Shown here: positions 24,272 through 32,000 of the stretch, piece after piece
How the letters are laid out: each line of letters opens with the position of its first letter
How positions within the stretch are numbered: position 1 is the stretch's first letter
Assembly: GCA_017463935.1 (NCBI GenBank)
Contig: JAFUEM010000037.1
Location: 1-33,681, forward strand
Source: Kiritimatiellia bacterium
GTDB lineage: Bacteria > Verrucomicrobiota > Kiritimatiellia > RFP12 > UBA1067
Length of the DNA: 33,681 nucleotides
Reading direction: 5' to 3'
Translations under genes and position numbers: made by a program
Notes under the pieces: generated by a model
Database searches by the model: none
Seen by the model: only the letters and a program-made list of their open reading frames with translations
Told to the model about the DNA's origin: nothing

Positions 24272-25534
24272 ATGCGAATCTGGACGGACAGAAACTACCC
24301 GATCATCGTCTCCTGCGCGAAGGAACTGTCGCGCTGGACGGAGATTGAAGTGCGCGATCTCGGCTACAAGCCGATCGAAGTGACGGAAAACACGGTTGTC
24401 GTGCGCGGCGGCATGCGCGACGTGATGAAGCTCAACCTTTATCTGCGCACCGCCCATCGCGTGCTTGTGCCGCTCCTGCGCGCGGACTGCCGCAATATCC
24501 GCGACCTCTATGAGCTGGCGGTCTCGATCGACTGGGAAAATCTGATCGAGGCGGACGGCTACTTTTCGGTTTCATCCATCGTTCACAACTACACGATCCG
24601 CGACACGCGCCTGCCGTCGCTCTACACGAAGGACGCGATCGCCGACCGCATGCGCGAGAAGTGCCAGCGTCGTCCCGACTCGGGCGGCGAGAACCACGGC
24701 GCGGCCGTTTTCGTCTACTGGGAGCGCGACGAGGTCATCATCTATCTCGATACGTCGGGCGAGCCGCTGTCCAAGCGCGGCTACCGCAAGATCCCCGGTT
24801 CCGCGCCGATGCAGGAGACGCTCGCGGCGGCGTGCATCATGGCGCTGCACTGGGATCGCAGGACGCCGTTCATCTCGCCGATGTGCGGCAGCGGCACGCC
24901 GGCGATCGAAGCCGTGATGATGGCCGCGAACAAGGCGCCGGGTTCGCTCAAGGGACACTTCGCCTTCCAGTCCATCAAGGACTATCGGCGCATCATCCCC
25001 GGCGAAACGGCCCCGCGCGTGGCCCCGCGCCAGCACATGGGCGCGACGCCGGAGCAGATCTGGAAGGAGCTCGTTCTGGACGCGAAGGAGCAGGAGAACT
25101 TCACGGATCTGCCGAAGGTCATCGCGACCGACATTTCGCCCGACGCGGTCGAAAATGCGCACACCAATGCCATCGCGGCCGGTGTCGCGCCCTACATCGA
25201 TTTCAAGGCGTGCGATTTTGCCGAGACGCCGATCCCGGATGTTGCCGCGCCGGCCGGTCGGTCGAAGGGCGTCGTGTTCTTCAATCCGGAATACGGCATC
25301 CGTCTGGGCACACCCGAGGAGCTGGCGCCGATCTACGAGCGCATCGGAACGTTTCTTCACGAAAAATGCGCAGGCTACACGGGCGGCCTCATCACCGGCA
25401 ACCCGGACCTCGCGCGCCTCGTCAATCTCTACTACAAAACTCGCGTGCCGTTCTTCAACGGGCCGATCGACTGCCGGCTCTTCGTGTATCCGGGCTGCGA
25501 GCTGAAAGGACAAAATGAGTCAGCAAGCGTTTGA
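24272..25534 (+). CDS. THUMP-domain class I RNA methyltransferase (RlmL/YpsC-like)
   Basis: This 420-residue protein resembles the N2-guanine 23S rRNA methyltransferase part of RlmL. The N-terminal ferredoxin-like and THUMP region (residues 1-160, starting with IVSCAKELSRWTEIEVRDLGY) binds RNA. The SAM-dependent Rossmann domain has the PMCGSGTPAIEA motif (about 203-214), ATDISPDAVENAHTNA and CDFAETP. The catalytic motif, normally NPPYG, reads NPEYG at 338-342. It uses SAM in the cytoplasm to modify rRNA. No Shine-Dalgarno sequence precedes ATG 24272, which follows dnaN by 15 nt, so translational coupling is likely. The end overlaps the next gene by 20 nt. The exact target base is not certain. 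Confidence 0.88.
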   Translation: MRIWTDRNYPIIVSCAKELSRWTEIEVRDLGYKPIEVTENTVVVRGGMRDVMKLNLYLRTAHRVLVPLLRADCRNIRDLYELAVSIDWENLIEADGYFSVSSIVHNYTIRDTRLPSLYTKDAIADRMREKCQRRPDSGGENHGAAVFVYWERDEVIIYLDTSGEPLSKRGYRKIPGSAPMQETLAAACIMALHWDRRTPFISPMCGSGTPAIEAVMMAANKAPGSLKGHFAFQSIKDYRRIIPGETAPRVAPRQHMGATPEQIWKELVLDAKEQENFTDLPKVIATDISPDAVENAHTNAIAAGVAPYIDFKACDFAETPIPDVAAPAGRSKGVVFFNPEYGIRLGTPEELAPIYERIGTFLHEKCAGYTGGLITGNPDLARLVNLYYKTRVPFFNGPIDCRLFVYPGCELKGQNESASV

Positions 25535-26216
25535 CATAAACGAGTTCATCGAAAAGCCCCAGCCGCCGCCCGCGCCGGTCGCGGACAAGGCGGCTGAGCC
25601 CGCCGCTGCGGACGAGCCGCCGGAACTGGATGTGCAGAAGGCGGTTGTCGAGGAGCTGGCCGCCGAAAAGGTTGAACTTCACGAGCAGATCGCCGCGCGC
25701 GAATTGGAACTGGCGGCCCGCGCGTCTGAACTGGCGGCGCGTGAATCGGAGCTGGCCGCGCTCAAGGCGCAGGTCGCCGTCCTGAAGAGCGAAAACGCCA
25801 AGCTGTGCGCGGAAGCCGAATCGCTTCAGGCCCGCCTCGATGCGCGTCTCGCGCACGAACTGGACCAGCAGGAGCGCAACCCCAATTCGCTCGCGCTCCT
25901 TGACCGTGAAGTCGAACTGCCCGACCGATTCCCCGGCGAGACGCGCGACCATGTGCTGGAGGTCATCCGTGCCGCGCGCGACGAAGCCGAGCGCGAGGGC
26001 CGCGTGCGCCGCGCCCAGGTTCTGGAGGCGGTGCTCGTCGCGAACGAGCCGAGCGGCAATCTCGCGGCGCGCCGTGCGGAAGTGACGAAACTCTTTTCCG
26101 AGAACGGCAATATCGTCAACGGCACCGTCCTCGCGCGGTTGCAGGAGCTTGAAATTTCGCACAAGAACGGCGAAGAGTATCTCCTGCCGTCTGAAATTAT
26201 CAAGCGCGCGTTCTGA
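25515..26216 (+). CDS. Uncharacterised coiled-coil protein
   Basis: I do not recognise this 233-residue protein. It has a short N-terminal FDINEF motif, a Pro/Ala-rich disordered stretch (about 14-36), and a long heptad-rich coiled coil (about 40-120, with EELAAEKVELHEQIAARELELAAR and repeated ASELAARESELAAL). A compact acidic/basic helical C-terminal region follows (about 125-233, LPDRFPGETRDHVLEVIRAARDEAE). There is no signal peptide or membrane segment, so it is cytoplasmic. A clear ribosome site (AAAGGACAAA) precedes the ATG and it overlaps the methyltransferase by 20 nt. It ends exactly where the AT-rich TTATCAAC cluster begins. Position suggests a replication or nucleoid role, but that is only an inference. 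Confidence 0.8.
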   Translation: MSQQAFDINEFIEKPQPPPAPVADKAAEPAAADEPPELDVQKAVVEELAAEKVELHEQIAARELELAARASELAARESELAALKAQVAVLKSENAKLCAEAESLQARLDARLAHELDQQERNPNSLALLDREVELPDRFPGETRDHVLEVIRAARDEAEREGRVRRAQVLEAVLVANEPSGNLAARRAEVTKLFSENGNIVNGTVLARLQELEISHKNGEEYLLPSEIIKRAF

Positions 26217-26325
26217 TTATCAACTCACTTATCAACTTATAAACAAAAATAACATCTTATTTATGAACTTATCAACAGAAATATCAACTCAAAGTAAATA
26301 AGTTTATAATTAAGTTGATAAAGCC
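26217..26325. other. AT-rich cluster of TTATCAAC 9-mers, candidate oriC
   Basis: This 109-bp intergenic stretch is about 22% GC by hand count, in a GC-rich genome. It holds five related 9-mers: TTATCAACT (26217-26225), TTATCAACT (26229-26237), TTATCAACA (26269-26277), ATATCAACT (26281-26289), and reverse AGTTGATAA (26313-26321). The density of boxes plus a strongly AT-rich core fits a DNA-unwinding origin. It also contains the -10 (TATAAT, 26305-26310) of the next gene, so a role as operator for that gene is an alternative. Confidence 0.55.
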
Positions 26326-26838
26326 ATGATCCATCTCGATCCAAAATTCTGTTTCCGCATCCGGGACGCGCGCAAGGCGGCGCGGCTCTCGCAAAGCGAA
26401 CTGGCGGCGGAAGTCGGCTGCAAGCAATCGGCCCTGTCGATGTTCGAGCAGGGGGCCGGCACCAAGCTCAACGATGAAGTCGTCCAGCGCCTGGCGGCCA
26501 AGTTTTCAATCAAGCTGCCGTCGGCGGACGCGTCTGCGGCGGAATCGTCCGACGTGCCGCGCGCGGCATTTCTGCCGCGCCCGCTGCCGAACGCGCCCGT
26601 TGATCGGCGCGGCTTCTGCCCGAACGTCCACTGTCCCTCTCACCGCGTCTACGAGGTGGACGGTCGAACGTTTCTCAAACCCGACCGCGCAGCGCAGGAT
26701 CCCGTGGGCGGCCGCTTCTGCGCGGTCTGCGGCGAAATTCTCGAGCATGTGTGTCCGACGTGCGGCGGCCCGCTGCACGACGGCGCGGTCTGTTCCTTCT
26801 GCGGTTCGCCCTATCTGGCGCTCGCCAATAATTTTTAA
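26326..26838 (+). CDS. XRE-type HTH protein with zinc-ribbon C-terminus
   Basis: This 170-residue protein has an N-terminal Cro/C1-type helix-turn-helix (about residues 8-62, IRDARKAARLSQSELAAEVG then KQSALSMFEQG). A Ser/Ala/Pro linker and a Cys-rich C-terminus follow: CPNVHC near residue 99, then CAVCGE, CPTCGG and CSFCGSPY, enough for two zinc ribbons. It is probably a cytoplasmic DNA-binding regulator. Its promoter and start lie inside the TTATCAAC cluster, with a box overlapping the expected transcription start, and no Shine-Dalgarno sequence is present. Autorepression or an origin-binding role are both plausible. The combination of domains is not one I can name. Confidence 0.85.
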   Translation: MIHLDPKFCFRIRDARKAARLSQSELAAEVGCKQSALSMFEQGAGTKLNDEVVQRLAAKFSIKLPSADASAAESSDVPRAAFLPRPLPNAPVDRRGFCPNVHCPSHRVYEVDGRTFLKPDRAAQDPVGGRFCAVCGEILEHVCPTCGGPLHDGAVCSFCGSPYLALANNF

Positions 26839-26847
26839 AATACCCCC

Positions 26848-26877
26848 TTGCGCGACGGCGGCCGGATATGATATACT
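26848..26877 (+). promoter_or_regulatory. Promoter of the tRNA pair
   Basis: TTGCGC (26848-26853), an 18-nt spacer, then TATACT (26872-26877) with extended TGA. It lies 21 nt before the first tRNA. Confidence 0.6.
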
Positions 26878-26898
26878 ACTGTCAATTTTCGGAACTAC

Positions 26899-26975
26899 GG
26901 GGTTGTGGCGCAATTGGTTAGCGCACTGGACTGTCGATCCGGGGGTTGCGGGTTCGAGCCCCGTCGACCCCGCCA
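26899..26975 (+). tRNA. tRNA-Asp (anticodon GTC)
   Basis: A 77-nt cloverleaf can be folded by hand. The acceptor is GGGGTTG/CGACCCC (one wobble), the D-stem GCGC/GCGC, and the anticodon stem CTGGA/TCCGG with loop CTGTCGA (anticodon GTC). The variable loop has 5 nt, and the T-arm has a TTCGAGC loop. Discriminator G73 fits aspartate, and CCA is encoded. Confidence 0.95.
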
Positions 26976-26995
26976 GTTCGAAAGGAACGAGCGAT

Positions 26996-27069
26996 TGCCT
27001 CGTGGTGTAATGGTAGCACCGCAGATTCTGATTCTGCTTGTTGGGGTTCGAGTCCCTGCGAGGCAACCA
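26996..27069 (+). tRNA. tRNA-Gln (anticodon CTG)
   Basis: A 74-nt cloverleaf: acceptor TGCCTCG/CGAGGCA, D-stem GTGT/GCAC (wobble), anticodon stem GCAGA/TCTGC with loop TTCTGAT (anticodon CTG), T-loop TTCGAGT, discriminator A, CCA encoded. It follows tRNA-Asp by 20 nt in one transcript. The U1-A72-type weak first pair is typical of tRNA-Gln. Confidence 0.94.
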
Positions 27070-27074
27070 ACAAG

Positions 27075-27101
27075 AACCCCAGAAACGGGGTTTATTTTTT
27101 T
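27075..27101 (+). terminator. Rho-independent terminator after the tRNA pair
   Basis: AACCCC (27075-27080) and GGGGTT (27087-27092) form the stem with a 6-nt loop, followed by TATTTTTTT. It begins 6 nt after the tRNA-Gln CCA. Confidence 0.85.
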
Positions 27102-27165
27102 GTCTGGAAACGACACGCGGCGTCCAAGTGAACGAACGGGCCGTGGATGGCGTTATCTAAGAAGA

Positions 27166-28086
27166 ATGACGAAACGAAACGTGAGCGGGCGCGGCGGCTT
27201 TACGCTGATCGAGATTCTGGCGGTGGTGATGATCCTCACCGTCGTGGCGGTCATGGCCGTCTCGCGCGTCGGGACGCTCGGCGCGCGCGCCAAGACTGTC
27301 GCCGCCGAAGCCGACCTCGCGGCGATCAGCGCGGCGATCCTGGACGGCGAGAGCGGCTACGTGCGCGACCTCGGCGGCATCCCCGGCTTCCATCCGTCCG
27401 AAATGCGTCTGGCGAATCTGCTCATCGCCACCAACCTCTACGGGCTCGCCGAAACGGAAGCTGACGCGGCGGACGGGACGTGGCGGCGCGGGGAACGCAT
27501 CGACGACGCGGGGCTCGGCGAAAAGCAGGGCGTCGCGCGACCTGCCGACTTCACCACGTGGTCGGTCGCGCGCGACCGCGGCTGGCGCGGCCCGTACGTG
27601 CAGCACGCGACGGGGCGTTTCCCGGCGCGGGACGGTGTGCGTTTTGCGGGCGACGCGACGTTCGCCGCGCGCGGCTTCTTCCCTGATCTGAGCAACCTGT
27701 ACCTGCCGGACGATTTTCTGATCGAAAAGGACGGCTGCTCCGTCTACGGCTTTCCGGGCGAGCCGGCGATTCTGGATCCGTGGGGCAACCCGTACGTGCT
27801 CCAGGTGCCGCCGCCGCAGGCGTTCAGCAACGACGTCGCGAAGGTCTCGCCCGCCCTGCGCTGGCGCTATGCGCGCGTTGTGTCGGCGGGCGCGGACGGC
27901 GTGCTCGAAACGCCGTGCTACGGCGTCAATTCCACCAACGTGACAACGTCGATTGCCTCCGAACGCGACCGGCGGCTCGTGCGTCAGGCGGGGCGGATCG
28001 ACCGCGACGATTGCGCCGCGCGCGGCGACGATCTCGTCCTGTTTCTCAACCGCAACGACATCGACGAAGGGGAGGACAACGAATGA
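27166..28086 (+). CDS. Prepilin-like (type II secretion pseudopilin-type) protein 1
   Basis: This 306-residue protein has a type IV prepilin N-terminus: a basic leader, then G11 | FTLIEILAVVMILTVVAVMA, with Glu at mature position 5, cut and methylated by prepilin peptidase. The soluble domain has GWRGPYV and LDPWGNPYVL, the latter typical of GspG-type major pseudopilins. It is much longer than a standard pseudopilin (about 140 residues). It sits at the inner membrane and may polymerise in a secretion or pilus filament. The frame is open back through the tRNAs, so the ATG at 27166 is chosen as giving a normal leader. A ribosome site is poor there. Its stop overlaps the next gene (ATGA). Confidence 0.85.
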   Translation: MTKRNVSGRGGFTLIEILAVVMILTVVAVMAVSRVGTLGARAKTVAAEADLAAISAAILDGESGYVRDLGGIPGFHPSEMRLANLLIATNLYGLAETEADAADGTWRRGERIDDAGLGEKQGVARPADFTTWSVARDRGWRGPYVQHATGRFPARDGVRFAGDATFAARGFFPDLSNLYLPDDFLIEKDGCSVYGFPGEPAILDPWGNPYVLQVPPPQAFSNDVAKVSPALRWRYARVVSAGADGVLETPCYGVNSTNVTTSIASERDRRLVRQAGRIDRDDCAARGDDLVLFLNRNDIDEGEDNE

Positions 28087-28889
28087 AACGCGGCTTTACG
28101 CTCGTCGAAATGACGGTTGTGCTCATCATCCTCGCGGCGCTCACGCACCTCGCCGTCCGCCAGCTGTCGCAGGTGCGCGACGCGCGGCTCGAGACGGTCG
28201 CCAACCGGCAGCTCGAGGAGATTCGCGCAGCGGTGTATGCGCGCGCCGCTGGCGAATCGGCGGGGTTTCTTGCGGACATGGGCCGGTTACCGCGTATCAC
28301 CAACGCGACGAATGCCACGCTGGAGGAACTGTGGATTTGTCCTGTCGGTGCGCGCGACTTTGCGCTGCGGCCGGCCGTCAGCAACAATTTCAGCGCCGCG
28401 ACGGCGGACATCGGCGCGCTGGAGGACGCGACCGTTTATGTGCCGACCGGGTGGCGCGGGCCGTACCTGCACATTCCGTTCGGGCGCGACGAGCTGCTCG
28501 ATCCATGGGGCAATCCGATGGTCGAGAAGGACGCGGCGGGACTGGCGCGGCTGACCATCACCAACGGATTCATTACCGCCGTGTCGCATTACGGCGCGAC
28601 GGGCCAGCGACGCGGGAAGCGGACGCTGTCGCTCGCACCGCCGCAGGGGGCGACGAGTCGGCTGGTCGTCACGTTCGTCGCGTCCACCAACGGGACCGTG
28701 ACCTGCAAGTGGTACGGCCCCGCATCGGGTCTTGTCACGGGCGCGAGCGCGACGCTTTCATTTCCGGGCTCGGTCGTCTTTGACGGGCTGACGCCAGGTC
28801 TGCGTGTTGTCAAAGACGATGTTACTGGCGTAGCGAGGTATATAGACCTTCACCCCGGCGACAACCCGCTGCAAATCACCCTCCCCTAG
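28083..28889 (+). CDS. Prepilin-like (type II secretion pseudopilin-type) protein 2
   Basis: This 268-residue paralogue of the preceding gene has the short leader MKRG | FTLVEMTVVLIILAALTHLA (Glu at mature position 5). The same GWRGPYL and LLDPWGNP motifs occur in the same order. A C-terminal region of about 70 residues, rich in Thr/Val/Ser (ATSRLVVTFVASTNGTV), looks like an added beta domain. A very strong ribosome site (GGGGAGGA) precedes the ATG, which overlaps the upstream stop by 4 nt. The pair may form heteromeric minor pseudopilins. What they secrete is unknown, though the secreted giant protein is directly downstream. Confidence 0.87.
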   Translation: MKRGFTLVEMTVVLIILAALTHLAVRQLSQVRDARLETVANRQLEEIRAAVYARAAGESAGFLADMGRLPRITNATNATLEELWICPVGARDFALRPAVSNNFSAATADIGALEDATVYVPTGWRGPYLHIPFGRDELLDPWGNPMVEKDAAGLARLTITNGFITAVSHYGATGQRRGKRTLSLAPPQGATSRLVVTFVASTNGTVTCKWYGPASGLVTGASATLSFPGSVVFDGLTPGLRVVKDDVTGVARYIDLHPGDNPLQITLP

Positions 28890-28990
28890 TCTCCGTGAAT
28901 TCCCGTGGGGAGACACCCCATCGTCGCTTCATTTTTCGCTTTGTTTTACCCATTTTCTGTCGCTTAACGCATAAAAAGATTCGCGGACCC

Positions 28991-29019
28991 TTGACGGCGC
29001 AGGGCGATTGTGTTAAAAT
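28991..29019 (+). promoter_or_regulatory. Sigma70-type promoter of the giant secreted protein gene
   Basis: TTGACG (28991-28996), a 17-nt spacer, then TAAAAT (29014-29019). It is the best consensus -35/-10 pair in the window, 33 nt before the ATG. Confidence 0.7.
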
Positions 29020-29052
29020 TCGCGCTGAAAAATTGTAAGGAGGCTTATCCAC

Positions 29053-32000
29053 ATGAATTGGAGTCTACTCAAGGTGTCGGCGGCGGCGGTTGCCGTTGCT
29101 GCGGTTTCGTTGTCCGCCCAGGCGGCGGACTATGATTGGACTGGTGGTGGCACAGACACCAACTACAGCACACCGGAAAACTGGGGGTTGGAGAGCGGAT
29201 ATCCCGGCTCTGAGGACGGCGCGCGGTTTTTGGTCGGTGCCGCTTCAAAGACAGTGACATTCAATGGAGCATACACCCCGGCTTATGTCTGGACCGCAAC
29301 AGGCAATACAGCTTCCCCCGTAACATGGGAGGGTTCGGGTTCTGTTACAACGACATGGAATATCGGCTGTGCCGACAATGTCGGCCAGGTTGGTGCGCTG
29401 ACGATCAACTCCGGCACGTACAATGCGGGCGGAGGTTTCAATTTCGGTTCTGGTACAGGCGTTCTCACGATGAACGGCGGCACTGTCAATGCCGGCGGAG
29501 TATCATATTGGGGTACTGAGGCAAATGCCGATTTCAATGCTACTATCAACAGTGGCGCGACGGTCAATTTCAACGGCATAGAAGGCTATACCAGTCTGCG
29601 CATGATGAATGGCACGGGCATTACCGGTATCATCAATATTGACGGCGGCACCTTCGCCGTCAATGGCGGCGATCTGGAACTCGGACTCGGCAATTCCGAT
29701 GCCACCAGCCAGACGACGATCAACATCTCCAACGGCGGCGTTTTTTCAGTCGGAAATGCCACTGAGCGTTGGACGATTCTTGGCTCCGCCGGCACTGGCA
29801 AGGCCACGATAAACGTTAATGACGGCGGCACGTTCGCCTTCTGGCGCATCGCACACACAAGTACAGGAGAATGCGAGTTGAATGTCGACGGCGGTACGCT
29901 CGAAATACTCGGCAAGACGTGGAACTATGACAGCGGAACATTCGCTGCCGACAACGATGCATCGTTCACTGTGACAATCGGCGAGCATGGCGCCACACTC
30001 GACACGAACGGTTTTGACGTCAAGATTCCCAAGGTTATCAAGGGCACTGGTACGCTCACTCTTACCGGTGGTGGCTCTGTTTTGTTCACGGCTCAGCCAG
30101 AGTGCTCGATTGTTGCCGATGGCGCGACCTACACAATCGAGGATGACAAGTCCTACTGGACAGGTAATGGTGACGGCGTTAATTGGTCTGATAGCGGCAA
30201 CTGGAGCAAGGGTGCTGCGCCGGGGGCTAACGATGATGTGGTGTTCAACAACGCAGCGACAGTGACGATTGCCAATACGACGGTTAATTCGGTCGCCGTC
30301 AATGCCGCTGTTACATTTGAGGGTGGTAATACGCTGACGGTTGGCGCAGGCGGCATTTCGGGTGCGGGAACGCTGACACTGGCCGGCGTGACGCTGAACA
30401 ACTCCACTACGATGACAATCGCCAATGATCTAGTCATAGCAGCGGATACAACGAATATTCTGCGCGTTGGGGCCAAGAATGCGAATATGTTCGCCACTGG
30501 TTCTGTGACGGGGTCTGGTCGGCTTGAGGTGACACAGTGGACAGGAGATGGTGGGAATGCAGATGCGGGGTTGCGGACGACAGGCGACTGGTCTGACTTT
30601 GAGGGCACAGTTGAATATTATCAAGGATCCAATACACGGAGTGGAACGCGTAGATATCAGCCGCGCGCATTAGACACATTTGTTCCTTCGGCGACAAGTG
30701 AAAAAGCCAGTTGGGATGTCTATGCAACTCATTGGCCGGATCAAAATCTCGACCGTTCCGCAGGCCATTTCTTCGCGACGAGCGGCACGGCAACGGAGCC
30801 GGCTGTTTACAAGTTCGGTTCTCTTCAGATGCGCCTTCCGGCAACGAAGAACGACAACGGTTATGCCAGCAATGTGATGTTGGAGGTCGGTAAGCTCAAC
30901 CAGAACAGTTCGCTCCTCTACTCGTGGAAGTCAGCACAGAACTGCGGCGTCAAGTGGGTGGCACCTTCAGCGACATTCAGCAACGAGGCGGCCAATACGG
31001 CATATATCACGCTTTCTGGCGGCGGCAATGTTTCGATGACCGCCGATGGCGTTCCAGCGACCCTGAATTTCAAGGAAAAGGGTGGATATGTTGTCCTTAC
31101 AAGCGATGGTACGCTGAATGCTGCGATAATTGCCGCAATTACGACGGTCGACCTTGACGAAGATGGTGTTGTCGGCTTCTATTATGATGGCGATACGGAA
31201 CTGACGATTGATGTTTCGTCCAAAGCCTCTCTTCTCGCGGGTAAGGCGATAGCGAAGAAAGGAAGTGGCGTACTTAATGTCGTAGGATTGCCAAAGGAAA
31301 CAGCCTGCGACGTCATGGTAAATGATGGCTCGCTCGTCCTGCCGCACGGTGCAGTCGTCGGTGATGTCGTTGTTGAGTCGGGCGCGTCTCTTGTGGTTGA
31401 TGTCATCGGTGCAGAGGACGACGAGGTTGTGTTCACATACAACTCGATTGACGGATATGTGACAGATCGCAACACGCCGAGCAGCGGAGAGATCAAAAAA
31501 GATGACGAGGCCAAGACCTGGACTTATGTTGTCACGGGTTCGGCCCGGACCTTCAAATGGAATGGTGAAGAGGGGGCCGCGTGGACGGATGCGAACAACT
31601 GGCTGATTGTCAATGGCGAGTCGGAGACGATCGCAACTGACATTCCGTCTACGATTGACACGGTTCTGATTGACAGGAGCGCGACGATTTCCGCTTCCGG
31701 CACGCTCGCGGGCGATGTCCAGATTGCGACCGGTGTCACGCTCACGATCCCGGCCGGTCTCACGTTTACGAAGCTGACGGTGGATTCCGGCGCGACGATC
31801 GCGTTCTCTGCCCTGTCGATCGACGCTGTGGGCAACACGCTTGCGCTCATAACCGTTGGTACGGGATCTGGCGTGACCGCTGCGCTCAACCTGCCGTCGA
31901 CCTACCAGGTCGGTGTTGACACCGTCACCGGCGCGTTCACGGCGACGCGTACGTCCGGAACCTACACATGGACCAACGCAAAGGAGGACAACAACTGGGC

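Noticed and set aside
26905-27165. Protein-coding reading of the tRNA pair as the N-terminus of the first prepilin-like protein
   Set aside because: Both tRNAs fold fully, and a strong terminator lies between them and the prepilin start.
27147-27464. Alternative small gene starting at ATG 27147
   Set aside because: It is in a different frame from the GFTLIE prepilin, with Arg-rich shadow composition.
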